From the NCBI GenBank assembly GCA_002421865.1, contig DISE01000095.1, forward strand, positions 16,838-32,587: a stretch of DNA of 15,750 nt, written 5' to 3'. Positions within the stretch are counted from its first letter, which is position 1; each line of letters begins with the position of its first letter. Source of the DNA: Castellaniella sp. UBA6218. Lineage in GTDB: Bacteria; Pseudomonadota; Gammaproteobacteria; Burkholderiales; Burkholderiaceae_B. This document shows, one piece after another, positions 1 to 7,312 of this stretch. The notes beneath the pieces were generated by a model. That model was given only the letters and a program-made list of their open reading frames with translations. It had not been told where the DNA came from and searched no databases. The translations under genes were made by a program, and so were the position numbers.

Positions 1-433
1 AGGCGTCCACGTCGGCCGCGGACCGGATGGCTGCGTGGGCGGCGACCGGCACGCCCGCCGCCTGGATGTAGGATTTTTCCGCCAGCCGGTCCTGGGCCAC
101 CGCCACGGCGTCGCCCGAAGGCGTCGCGATGCGGGTCTGCGCCAGGCGGCGCAGGCTGTCGGCCGGCACGTTCTCGAATTCCGTGGTGACGGCCGCGCAG
201 CGCCGTGCCAGACGATCCAGCCCGTCCGCGTCGTCGTAGGCGGCACGGATGTGCTCATCGGCCACCATGCCCGCCGGACAGGATTCGTCGGGATCCAGCA
301 CCGCCACACGGTAACCCATGGCCTGGGCGGCCTGACAGAACATGCGGCCCAATTGGCCACCGCCCAGTACGCCCAGCCAGGCGCCGGGAGGCAGCGGCGC
401 ATTCACGCCGCCGTCCTGGCGACGCGTGCTCAT
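1..433 (-). CDS. purK: PurK, N5-carboxyaminoimidazole ribonucleotide synthase (N-terminal part, cut by window edge)
   Basis: This cytoplasmic ATP-grasp enzyme carboxylates AIR to N5-CAIR with ATP and bicarbonate in de novo purine synthesis; PurE then uses the product. Translating the minus strand from the ATG at 433 gives about 144 codons open to the left edge. A dinucleotide-type loop GVLGGGQLGRMF lies near residues 21-32, followed by AVLDPD, TTEFENVP and the AQDRLAEKSY segment, all typical of the PurK N-terminus and start of the ATP-grasp fold. The start overlaps the purE stop as ATGA (433-430), indicating translational coupling. A short unconserved N-terminal extension (STRRQDGGVNAPLPPGAW) precedes the first beta strand. 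The C-terminal two thirds lie outside the window, so intactness cannot be judged. Confidence 0.93.
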   Translation of the reverse strand, partial: MSTRRQDGGVNAPLPPGAWLGVLGGGQLGRMFCQAAQAMGYRVAVLDPDESCPAGMVADEHIRAAYDDADGLDRLARRCAAVTTEFENVPADSLRRLAQTRIATPSGDAVAVAQDRLAEKSYIQAAGVPVAAHAAIRSAADVDA

Positions 434-947
434 GCCCCCTCCGGCGGCACGACCATGGCGCGCGCGGCGCCGGTCTGGCGCGCGCGGTAGTCCTGCAATT
501 TTCGCAGGAGCGCGGAATCGGTCATGGCCAAATTGGCGACCACGTGCAGGGCGGCGTTGGCCGCGCCGGCTTCGCCGATGGCGAAGGTGCCCACCGGCAC
601 GCCGCGCGGCATCTGCACGATGGACAGGAGGGAGTCCTCGCCGCGCAGATAGCGCGAAGGCACGGGCACGCCGAACACCGGCACCGGCGTCAGCGCCGCC
701 ATCATCCCGGGCAGATGGGCCGCGCCGCCCGCCCCCGCGACGATGGCGCGCAGACCGCGTTCCACCGCCCGGGCGCCATATTCGACCATGTCCAGCGGCA
801 TGCGATGGGCGGAAACGACGCGGGATTCATGAGCGATGCCGAATTCTTCGAGCACCGCCGCCGCGTGACGCATCACGTCCCAGTCGCTGGACGAGCCCAT
901 GATGAGGCCGACCATGGGCGCCGGCGCGGCAGCGGATGCGGTATGGC

Positions 948-951
<4 letters not shown>
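430..951 (-). CDS. purE: PurE, N5-carboxyaminoimidazole ribonucleotide mutase
   Basis: PurE interconverts N5-CAIR and CAIR in de novo purine synthesis and is usually an octameric cytoplasmic enzyme. The 173-residue product has the class I PurE signature: GSSSDW at residues 19-24 for phosphate binding, SAHR at 47-50 with the conserved catalytic His, and the glycine-rich AGAGGAAHLPGM loop at about 72-84. Length is normal for the bacterial family, with a short extra Ala/Pro-rich N-terminus. It is the third gene of the fba-purC-purE-purK run. Its start overlaps the purC stop by four bases (ATGA, 951-948) and its stop overlaps the purK start in the same way. No frameshift or missing catalytic residue is seen. 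Confidence 0.97.
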
Positions 952-1835
<884 letters not shown>

Positions 1836-1841
1836 GTGAGT

Positions 1842-2906
1842 TTATTTCACCAGTTGCTTGAGTTCGCCGGAGGCATAGCGCGCCGCCATGTCGGACAGCG
1901 GGATCGCCTTGATCTTGGAGGCATGGCCGGCGGCGCCGAATTGCTCGTATCGGGCCAGGCAGACCTTTTTCGCGGCCTCGCGGGCCGGCTTCAGGTATTC
2001 GCGCGGATCGAACTTGGACGGATTTTCGGCCAGGAAACGGCGGATCGCGCCGGTCATGGCCAGGCGGATGTCGGTATCGATATTGACCTTGCGCACGCCG
2101 AACTTGATGGCTTCCTGGAGCTCTTCCACGGGCACGCCGTAGGTTTCCTTCATGTCGCCGCCGAACTGGCGAATTTCCGCCAGCAGTTCCTGGGGCACGC
2201 TGGAGCTGCCATGCATCACCAGGTGGGTATTGGGCAGGCGGGCGTGGATTTCCTTGATCCGCTGCACAGACAGGATGTCGCCGGTGGGCTTGCGGGTGAA
2301 TTTGTAGGCGCCGTGGCTGGTGCCCACCGCGATGGCCAGGGCGTCCAGTTGGGACTGCTTGACGAAGTCGGCGGCCTGCTCGGGGTCGGTCAGCAATTGT
2401 TCGCGGGTCATGGTGCCCTCGGCGCCGTGCCCGTCTTCCTTGTCGCCCTTCATCGTTTCCAGGGAACCCAGGCAGCCCAGTTCGCCTTCGACGGTAATGC
2501 CCAGCTTGTGCGCCATGGCGACGACCTGACGGGTGACGTCCAGGTTGTATTCGTAGGAGGCGATGGTCTTGCCATCGGCCATCAGCGAGCCATCCATCAT
2601 GACGCTGGAGAAACCCAGTTCGATGGCGCCCCGGCACACGTCGGGCGACTGGCCGTGGTCCTGGTGCATGACCACGGGGATGTGCGGATAGGATTCGACC
2701 GCGGCCTGGATGAGGTATTTCAGGAACCCCTCGCCCGCGTATTTGCGCGCGCCGGCCGACGCCTGCATGATGACCGGGCTGTCGGTCTGGGCGGCGGCCT
2801 CCATGATGGCCTGGACCTGTTCCAGGTTGTTGACGTTGAATGCGGGGATCCCGTAACCGTGCTCGGCGGCGTGATCGAGGAGCTGACGCATGGAAACCAG
2901 GGCCAT
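1842..2906 (-). CDS. fba: Class II fructose-1,6-bisphosphate aldolase (Calvin-cycle subtype)
   Basis: This zinc-dependent enzyme reversibly splits fructose-1,6-bisphosphate to DHAP and glyceraldehyde-3-phosphate. The 354-residue sequence has the class II metal and substrate motifs: HQDHG at 81-85 (base Asp and zinc His), GELGCLG near 141-147, GTSHGAYKF at 196-204, MHGSSSVP at 231-238 and NIDTDIR near 281. These match the proteobacterial Calvin-subtype form. A strong AGGAGGT Shine-Dalgarno (2913-2919) lies 6 nt before the ATG, which fixes the start. It is the first gene of the minus-strand operon with purC, purE and purK, a common Burkholderiales arrangement. In relatives the upstream neighbour is often pyruvate kinase (general recollection); here it is an unrelated accessory locus. 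Confidence 0.97.
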   Translation of the reverse strand: MALVSMRQLLDHAAEHGYGIPAFNVNNLEQVQAIMEAAAQTDSPVIMQASAGARKYAGEGFLKYLIQAAVESYPHIPVVMHQDHGQSPDVCRGAIELGFSSVMMDGSLMADGKTIASYEYNLDVTRQVVAMAHKLGITVEGELGCLGSLETMKGDKEDGHGAEGTMTREQLLTDPEQAADFVKQSQLDALAIAVGTSHGAYKFTRKPTGDILSVQRIKEIHARLPNTHLVMHGSSSVPQELLAEIRQFGGDMKETYGVPVEELQEAIKFGVRKVNIDTDIRLAMTGAIRRFLAENPSKFDPREYLKPAREAAKKVCLARYEQFGAAGHASKIKAIPLSDMAARYASGELKQLVK

Positions 2907-2956
2907 GGGAGGACCTCCTAGATAAGGATGGATGGTGGAAAACCGGAGATCCTGGG

Positions 2957-2962
2957 ATTTTA
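2957..2962 (-). promoter_or_regulatory. Candidate -10 element for the fba-pur operon
   Basis: On the minus strand this reads TAAAAT, five of six matches to the sigma-70 -10 consensus. It would place the transcript start near 2950, giving a leader of about 44 nt before the fba ATG. No good -35 hexamer lies 16-18 nt upstream, so the call is weak. Confidence 0.25.
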
Positions 2963-2988
2963 AGGCGTAACGGGAATTGCTGCTGGCA

Positions 2989-3048
2989 GCCGCCGCGCCG
3001 GGCGGCGGTCCGCCGGACGGCGCCCCTGCCGAATGGCGTTCGGCCGAA
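2989..3048 (-). terminator. Cluster of GC-rich hairpins after the TIM-barrel gene (possible terminator)
   Basis: Two perfect inverted repeats lie between the stop at 3070 and the fba promoter region. GCCGAA/TTCGGC has a 5-nt loop (3028-3044). CCGCCGC/GCGGCGG has a 5-nt loop (2990-3008). A small GTCC/GGAC hairpin lies between them. They could end transcription of the upstream minus-strand unit before fba. No T-rich tail follows directly, so this is not a clear intrinsic terminator. Confidence 0.3.
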
Positions 3049-3069
3049 AGGCATCCGACCGGAGCCTGC

Positions 3070-3903
3070 TCAGCCGGCCGGCACTCGGCCGCCCTGCCCC
3101 GAGAGCAGCAGCGCGTCCATGGTCGCGCGGCCGCGCCGGGCGCGCTCCAGCGCGGTGGCGGCGCCCGGCCTGGGCTGGACCGGCGCCTCGAGCGTCAGGG
3201 GAAGATCCGGCGGCAGGGCCATGAGGATGCCTGGCAGGTCCAGGTCGCCGTCGCCCGGGAACTCGCGGTCCTGGCGCGCCTGGTAGATCATCGTCTCGAA
3301 ATCGACCGGCCGTGGGCTGCGGGCATCGCAGATCTGGGCGTACGCCAGCAAGGCCGGAGACGCCGCGGCGACGTCCGCCGCGCCCTCGCCCACGCGGTCC
3401 AGGTGGATCGCATCGATCAGCACCCGGCCCTCGGGCTGGCCGGCCAGTTGCACGATGCGCTGCGCCTGCGCCAGCGTCGGCACGCCCGACCAGGGCAGGA
3501 ATTCCAGGTTCATCAGCAGGGAATAGCCGCGGCCGAGCTCGCACAGGCTCGCAAACAGATCGGCGCCCGCCTGCTCGTCGGGCTCGGCGACGCCGACCAA
3601 TGCGTGCCGCGCGCCCAGCCGGGCCGCGCTCTCGAACACCGGCTCGAAGTCGCGGACATCGACCGTCCGCTCGAGCCTGAACACCCCGACGTCGAACACG
3701 GCCACGCCGAGCTCGCCCATGCGTCGCAGGGTCTCCCGGCGCATGGGCGTGTCCCCGATCATGGGATGCCGATGCTCGCCGGGCGCCGCGGGATTGAGCC
3801 GCACCCCCACGTGCTGGAAGCCGGTCTGCGCGGCCACGGTGACGAGCTCGGGCGGCGTGAGCTCGAATACGGTGAGATGATCCAGGGAAACGATGCGTGC
3901 CAT
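3070..3903 (-). CDS. Xylose-isomerase-like TIM-barrel protein (sugar phosphate isomerase/epimerase superfamily)
   Basis: This is a 277-residue protein of the AP-endonuclease-family-2/xylose-isomerase-like TIM-barrel fold. Successive barrel strands are visible (HVGVRL, VAVFDVGVF, HALVGVA, LLMNLEFLP, RVLIDAIHLDR, AQICDAR, LTLEAP). Candidate metal ligands in the usual strand ends are E134 (LEFLP), D164 and H167 (IDAIH), Q190 and D193 (QICD), and E239 (LEAP). These resemble the Hyi/IolE type of isomerase, epimerase or dehydratase, but the substrate cannot be named. It starts 36 nt after the flavoprotein stop with only a weak GGAA ribosome site, and it is probably co-transcribed with that gene. 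It may process a product of the flavoprotein. The family is confident; the function is unknown. Confidence 0.85.
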   Translation of the reverse strand: MARIVSLDHLTVFELTPPELVTVAAQTGFQHVGVRLNPAAPGEHRHPMIGDTPMRRETLRRMGELGVAVFDVGVFRLERTVDVRDFEPVFESAARLGARHALVGVAEPDEQAGADLFASLCELGRGYSLLMNLEFLPWSGVPTLAQAQRIVQLAGQPEGRVLIDAIHLDRVGEGAADVAAASPALLAYAQICDARSPRPVDFETMIYQARQDREFPGDGDLDLPGILMALPPDLPLTLEAPVQPRPGAATALERARRGRATMDALLLSGQGGRVPAG

Positions 3904-3939
3904 TTCGACATTCCATGCAACAAGGGGGGTAAGGACCGA

Positions 3940-5877
3940 TCAAAGCCGATGCGCCAGGGCCGCGGCCTCATGAATGGCGCTCATGGCATTGCGCGGCTGC
4001 AGGCAGTCGCCGACGAGGTGGACGGAGACGCCCTCCAGGCGGTCGGTCAGCGCCGCCAGGTCCATGACCGGCAGCAGCGGCCGCACCGGGATGACCAGGC
4101 CGATGTCGCCCACCCGCCATTGCTTGCCGGTGGCCTCCCAGAGCCAGGCCTCGTCGGCGCCAAGCGCCTCCACCGTCGTCCTCAGGTGCACGCTGGCCTT
4201 GGGCAGGGCCGCCAGTGCGCCCGCCTGGATCGCCCGCGACCGCATGCCGATGTCGCCCACCAGCTCGGGGCCGGCCTCCGCCAGCACGATCTCCATGCCC
4301 TTGGCCGCCAGCACCCGGGCGATGCCCACGCCCCGGATCCCGCCGCCGATCACCAGCGCGCGGCCCTTGGCCGCGATCGGGCGGCGCAGCACGTCGTAGC
4401 CGTCGACGACCGGGCTGTCGAGGATGCCGGGGATCTGCGGAATGCCCAGGGTGGCGCCTGTCGCCAGCACCACGACGTCGGGGCGCTCGCGCCGCACGAG
4501 GTCCTCGGCCACCTCCACGCCCAGCTCGATCCGCGCCCCCGCGCGGCCGACCGCGGTGCTCAGCCAGGGGATGTGCCCGGCCATTTCCTCGCGCCCCGGC
4601 ACCACCCGGTTCAGCAGGATCTGGCCCCCCGGCTCGCTGTTCCGGTCGAAGATCGTCACCTGGTGGCCGCGCAGGGCGGCGATCCGGGCGCATTCCAGGC
4701 CCGCGGGCCCGGCCCCCACGACGAGGACCCGCTTGCTCTCCGGCGAACGGCGGATGGCGTATTTCCGCTCCTGCCCGGTCGCGGTATTGACCAGGCACAG
4801 GATAGGCTTGCCCACCGCATGCCGATCGCTGCACCCCTGGTTGCAGCCAATACAGGTGCAGATCTCGTCGAGGCGCCCCTCACGGGCCTTGTTCGGAAAC
4901 TCGGGATCGGCATGCATGGCCCGCCCGAGGGTGACGAAATCCGTCACGCCGGAGGCGAGGATGCTCTCGGCCACGCTGGGATCCGTGATGCGCCCCGACA
5001 CGCTCATGGGAATGCCGACGTGGGGCCGGATCTTGCGCGCGATGGGCACCAGCACCCCTTGCGGCATTTCCATGGGCTGCGTGATCCACTGGTTGCTCTC
5101 GTAGATGCCGGCCGACACGTCGATCAGGTCCACGCCCGCATCCTGCAGGTACGGGGCGACCTCGCACATATCGTCATTGGTGAGCCCGCCCTCGATGCGC
5201 TCGTCGCCGCTCATCCGGTAGAGGATGGGGACGTCAGGACCGATCGCGCGGCGCACGGCCGCGATCACCTCGAGGGGAAACCTGAGCCGCCCTTGCAGGT
5301 CGCCGCCGTATTCGTCCTGGCGCTTGTTGGTGAAGGGCGAGAGGAACTGGCTGAGCAGATAGCCGTGCGCGCCATGGATGCCGATGAAATCGAAGCCGGC
5401 CTCGCGGGCGCGGCGCGCGCCGGCCCCGTATTTCTCGACGATGTCGGCGATCTCGTCCAGCTCCATGGCGTGCGGCGGCACACTGCCGGCCCCGACGTAG
5501 GGAACCACCGACGGGGCCCAGGACTGGAGGCCGCTGACGCCCGGATCGACGACCCGGCCGCCGTAATGCAGCTCGGGGCCGATGCGCGCCCCGTGCCGGT
5601 GCACCGCTTCGACCAGCCGCGCCAGGTCGGGAATCAGTTCATCGGAATAGATGCCCATCTGCAACTGCCGCCCGCGTCCCCGGGGATCGACGTAGGTCGC
5701 CTCCGTGTACATCAGGCCGACGCCGCCGCGCGAGCGCGCCTCCAGGAAGTCGACATAGCGCTGGGTGACCCGGCCCTCGGCCGTACAGTAGTTGCGTTCC
5801 ATGGGCGAGGCGATGATGCGATTGCGCACCTCCATGGTTCCGATACGCCCGGGGGAGAAAAGATGGGGGAACATCAT
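3940..5877 (-). CDS. OYE/2,4-dienoyl-CoA-reductase-like Fe-S flavoprotein (FMN, 4Fe-4S, FAD)
   Basis: This 645-residue protein has the layout of trimethylamine dehydrogenase/2,4-dienoyl-CoA reductase enzymes. An N-terminal FMN TIM barrel (about 3-335) contains HGAH at 168-171 followed by GYLLSQFLSP and KRQDEYGG. A CX2CX3CX11C cluster motif lies at C342, C345, C349 and C361. A Rossmann region follows with GAGPAG at 388-393, a second nucleotide motif GGGIRG at 511-516, and a late VGDC near the C-terminus. Such enzymes pass electrons between NAD(P)H, FAD, 4Fe-4S and FMN to reduce enoates or demethylate amines; the substrate is unknown. I chose ATG 5877: it has AAGGGA 7 nt upstream. A GTG at 5922 would add 15 residues but overlaps a candidate -10. 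It lies downstream of the IclR gene, with a strong dyad between them. Confidence 0.93.
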   Translation of the reverse strand: MMFPHLFSPGRIGTMEVRNRIIASPMERNYCTAEGRVTQRYVDFLEARSRGGVGLMYTEATYVDPRGRGRQLQMGIYSDELIPDLARLVEAVHRHGARIGPELHYGGRVVDPGVSGLQSWAPSVVPYVGAGSVPPHAMELDEIADIVEKYGAGARRAREAGFDFIGIHGAHGYLLSQFLSPFTNKRQDEYGGDLQGRLRFPLEVIAAVRRAIGPDVPILYRMSGDERIEGGLTNDDMCEVAPYLQDAGVDLIDVSAGIYESNQWITQPMEMPQGVLVPIARKIRPHVGIPMSVSGRITDPSVAESILASGVTDFVTLGRAMHADPEFPNKAREGRLDEICTCIGCNQGCSDRHAVGKPILCLVNTATGQERKYAIRRSPESKRVLVVGAGPAGLECARIAALRGHQVTIFDRNSEPGGQILLNRVVPGREEMAGHIPWLSTAVGRAGARIELGVEVAEDLVRRERPDVVVLATGATLGIPQIPGILDSPVVDGYDVLRRPIAAKGRALVIGGGIRGVGIARVLAAKGMEIVLAEAGPELVGDIGMRSRAIQAGALAALPKASVHLRTTVEALGADEAWLWEATGKQWRVGDIGLVIPVRPLLPVMDLAALTDRLEGVSVHLVGDCLQPRNAMSAIHEAAALAHRL

Positions 5878-5920
5878 GGCCGATTCCCTTGCAGAAGCGA
5901 ATGAAGACGAGGCTGGATGC

Positions 5921-5926
5921 ACTATA
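5921..5926 (-). promoter_or_regulatory. Candidate -10 element for the flavoprotein gene
   Basis: The minus strand reads TATAGT, four of six matches to the -10 consensus, about 43 nt before the ATG at 5877. There is no recognisable -35 at 16-18 nt, as expected for an activator-dependent promoter with the dyad at 5950-5983 just upstream. The same bases include another CGTATAG half site (5922-5928), so this could instead be a third regulator contact. Confidence 0.35.
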
Positions 5927-5949
5927 CGATCGGCCTTTCGCCTTGGGTA

Positions 5950-5983
5950 GGGCGTATAGCGACAATGTGTGCGCTATACGCCC
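5950..5983. promoter_or_regulatory. Likely IclR-family operator: 12-bp perfect inverted repeat
   Basis: GGGCGTATAGCG (5950-5961) is the exact reverse complement of CGCTATACGCCC (5972-5983), with a 10-nt spacer. It lies between the regulator stop (6005) and the flavoprotein start (5877). IclR-family proteins bind palindromic sites as dimers or tetramers. The right arm with its spacer recurs in front of the plus-strand unit at 7017-7041. The match in symmetry, position and recurrence makes it the best operator candidate; which protein binds is inferred. Confidence 0.6.
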
Positions 5984-6004
5984 GGTTAAGAATGCCATGC
6001 CGCG

Positions 6005-6880
6005 CTACACCAGCAAGGTTCCCAGTTCGCGGGCGGCGGCCTGCAGGGGCTCGAGGTAGCGCGCGGCCATCTCGTGGCGGGACAGGGGCTTGCCGTGGCG
6101 GATCACATTGATGCCCCCCACGTAATCGCCCCGGATGTCGCAGACCGGGACCGCCAGCGAGCACAGGTTCAGCAAGGTCTGCTGGCTGACGAAGGCGTAT
6201 CCCACCTCGCGCGCACGCTCGATCTGCTCGCGCAGCTCCTGCACCGAGCCGATGGTGTAGGGCGTCAGGGGAATCATGCGCACGCGCGCCAGGTAGGCCT
6301 CGAGCCGCGTCGGCGGCAATTGCGCCAGCAGCACCTGCCCCGAGGAGGTGCAATACGCCGACTGGCGGCGCCCCACGCCGAGCAGAGGCGACATGATGCG
6401 CGACGAGGTCGAGCGGGCGAGGTAGACGATGTCGTCGCCGTCCATGACCGCGAGTGAACACGCCTGGTCGATCGTCTCGCTGAGCCTGTCCAGGATCGGC
6501 TGCGACAGCACCGCGATCGGCGAGGCCGACAGATAGCCATGCCCGAACGACAATACGCGCGGGCGCAGGTAGAAATGGTTGGAGTCGTCCGTGGCGGCGA
6601 AGCCCAGCATCGACAGGGTCAACAGGCTGCGGCGCACGGCCGCGCGCGGGATCCCGGTGCAATAGCTGACCTGCGCGATCGAGAGGTGGCGGCGCTTGTC
6701 CGACAGCGCGAGCAGCACGGAAAGCCCGCGCGCGAGGGACGTGACGAAATTCGGATCCTCGCTGAATTCCTCGATCGCGGCCAATGACAGCGTATTGGGA
6801 TCCGCATGGACCGGCGCCTCATCCCTCGCGGGATCGCGGGCCGGCGAATGTCCATCCTTCTTGACTGCACGCCGCGTCAT
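6005..6880 (-). CDS. IclR-family transcriptional regulator
   Basis: This 291-residue regulator has an N-terminal tail of about 40 residues, a winged helix at about 45-110 (VTSLARGLSVLLAL, LSIAQVSYCTGIPRAAVRRSLLTL, LGF), and an IclR effector domain to the C-terminus (LSETIDQACSLAVMDGDDIVYLAR, GQVLLAQLP, GYAFVSQQ, LAVPVCDIRGDYVGGINV). This pattern is close to the PcaR/PobR-type subfamily that controls aromatic and related catabolism, with effectors bound in the C-terminal domain. ATG 6880 is chosen because GGAGG sits 5 nt upstream and the family-like sequence starts just after it; the open frame continues to 7936 but that part resembles nothing. It lies directly upstream of the flavoprotein gene, and a repeated element precedes both neighbouring units, suggesting local control by an unknown ligand. 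Confidence 0.94.
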   Translation of the reverse strand: MTRRAVKKDGHSPARDPARDEAPVHADPNTLSLAAIEEFSEDPNFVTSLARGLSVLLALSDKRRHLSIAQVSYCTGIPRAAVRRSLLTLSMLGFAATDDSNHFYLRPRVLSFGHGYLSASPIAVLSQPILDRLSETIDQACSLAVMDGDDIVYLARSTSSRIMSPLLGVGRRQSAYCTSSGQVLLAQLPPTRLEAYLARVRMIPLTPYTIGSVQELREQIERAREVGYAFVSQQTLLNLCSLAVPVCDIRGDYVGGINVIRHGKPLSRHEMAARYLEPLQAAARELGTLLV

Positions 6881-6902
6881 CGTTGCCTCCGGAACCAAGG
6901 GC

Positions 6903-6917
6903 GGGCCGAACCGGCCC
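6903..6917. repeat. Perfect 6-bp hairpin in the IclR leader region
   Basis: GGGCCG-AAC-CGGCCC lies 22 nt upstream of the IclR ATG, just before its Shine-Dalgarno on the minus strand. It could form a stable stem in the mRNA leader or be a DNA site. No function is known. Confidence 0.4.
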
Positions 6918-7016
6918 CATCGCTGCGAGTCCCGATGGAGACGATCGACAGCCCGTATTCTATTCGACGCACTCCGCCCGGGGCCTGCGAACAGACCGGC
7001 GCTGGAAGCATTGGTT

Positions 7017-7041
7017 GTGCGTACAGCGCACACATTGACAC
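7017..7041 (+). promoter_or_regulatory. Second copy of the putative IclR operator
   Basis: This 25-nt stretch matches the minus-strand reading of 5983-5959 at 21 of 25 positions, including an uninterrupted AGCGCACACATTG core. It also contains its own TGTGCG/CGCACA dyad (7016-7021, 7027-7032). It lies about 140 nt upstream of the IclR ATG and upstream of the plus-strand unit, with the same orientation relative to transcription as the first copy. It overlaps a perfect TTGACA at 7035-7040. Confidence 0.55.
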
Positions 7042-7065
7042 GCAGCGCCCTTGTTGACGTATATC
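7035..7065 (+). promoter_or_regulatory. Candidate plus-strand promoter for the ABC remnant/EthD-like unit
   Basis: A perfect TTGACA (7035-7040) is followed 19 nt later by TATATC (7060-7065); overlapping -10 choices allow 17-18 nt. A second TATATT lies at 7074-7079. CGTATATCG (7058-7066) also resembles the operator half site CGTATAGCG. The exact -10 is uncertain. Confidence 0.35.
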
Positions 7066-7075
7066 GCCCTCGGTA

Positions 7076-7274
7076 TATTGGCTCGGACATCTTCCACAGG
7101 ACGGCACCACCATGATCTGCGTGACCCATGAAATGGGCCTTGCACGCGCCGTGGCCGACCGGGTGACCCTCATGGCGGACGGCGAGATCATCGAGGAGCG
7201 CCGCCCGAGGAATTATTTGCCGCGCCCACAAGCGCACCCAGGCCTTCCTCGGGAGGATTCTGTCCTGCCATTGA
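7076..7274 (+). pseudogene. Remnant of an amino-acid-type ABC transporter ATPase (C-terminal end only, frameshifted)
   Basis: From about 7085 the frame reads LPQDGTTMICVTHEMGLARA, then VADRVTLMADGEIIEE. This is the H-loop and following strand of GlnQ/HisP-type polar amino-acid ABC ATPases. The family's usual tail, EELFAAP...RTQAFLGRIL, is present, but as EELFAAPTS in a second frame and TQAFLGRILSCH-stop (7274) in a third, so at least two indels have occurred. Walker A, the ABC signature, Walker B and the D-loop are missing. The remnant begins right after a candidate promoter and ends just before the EthD-like gene, as if an internal deletion removed the rest of an ABC operon. An ATG at 7112 gives a 61-codon frame, but it is very unlikely to be functional. 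Confidence 0.75.
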
Positions 7275-7304
7275 AACGAGGGCTGTCCCGCCATTGAAAC
7301 GAGG
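7261..7304 (+). repeat. 23-bp direct tandem duplication before the EthD-like gene
   Basis: TGTCCTGCCATTGAAACGAGG (7261-7281, 21 nt given as its two parts TGTCCTGCC and ATTGAAACGAGG) recurs at 7284-7304 with one mismatch (TGTCCCGCC), a period of 23. The first copy includes the last codons and stop of the ABC remnant. The second supplies the GAGGA ribosome site of the next gene. It looks like a local duplication that separated the two genes. Confidence 0.85.
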
Positions 7305-7312
7305 ATACCGCC

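Noticed and set aside
2977..5904. 975-codon open frame on the plus strand
   Set aside because: It is antisense to the TIM-barrel and flavoprotein genes, which have clear family motifs. Its product is His/Gly/Ala/Arg-rich with no domain, a usual shadow in GC-rich DNA.
5878..5922. GTG 5922 as start of the flavoprotein
   Set aside because: It overlaps the candidate -10 and half site and has a poor ribosome site. ATG 5877 has AAGGGA at good spacing and starts the conserved barrel.
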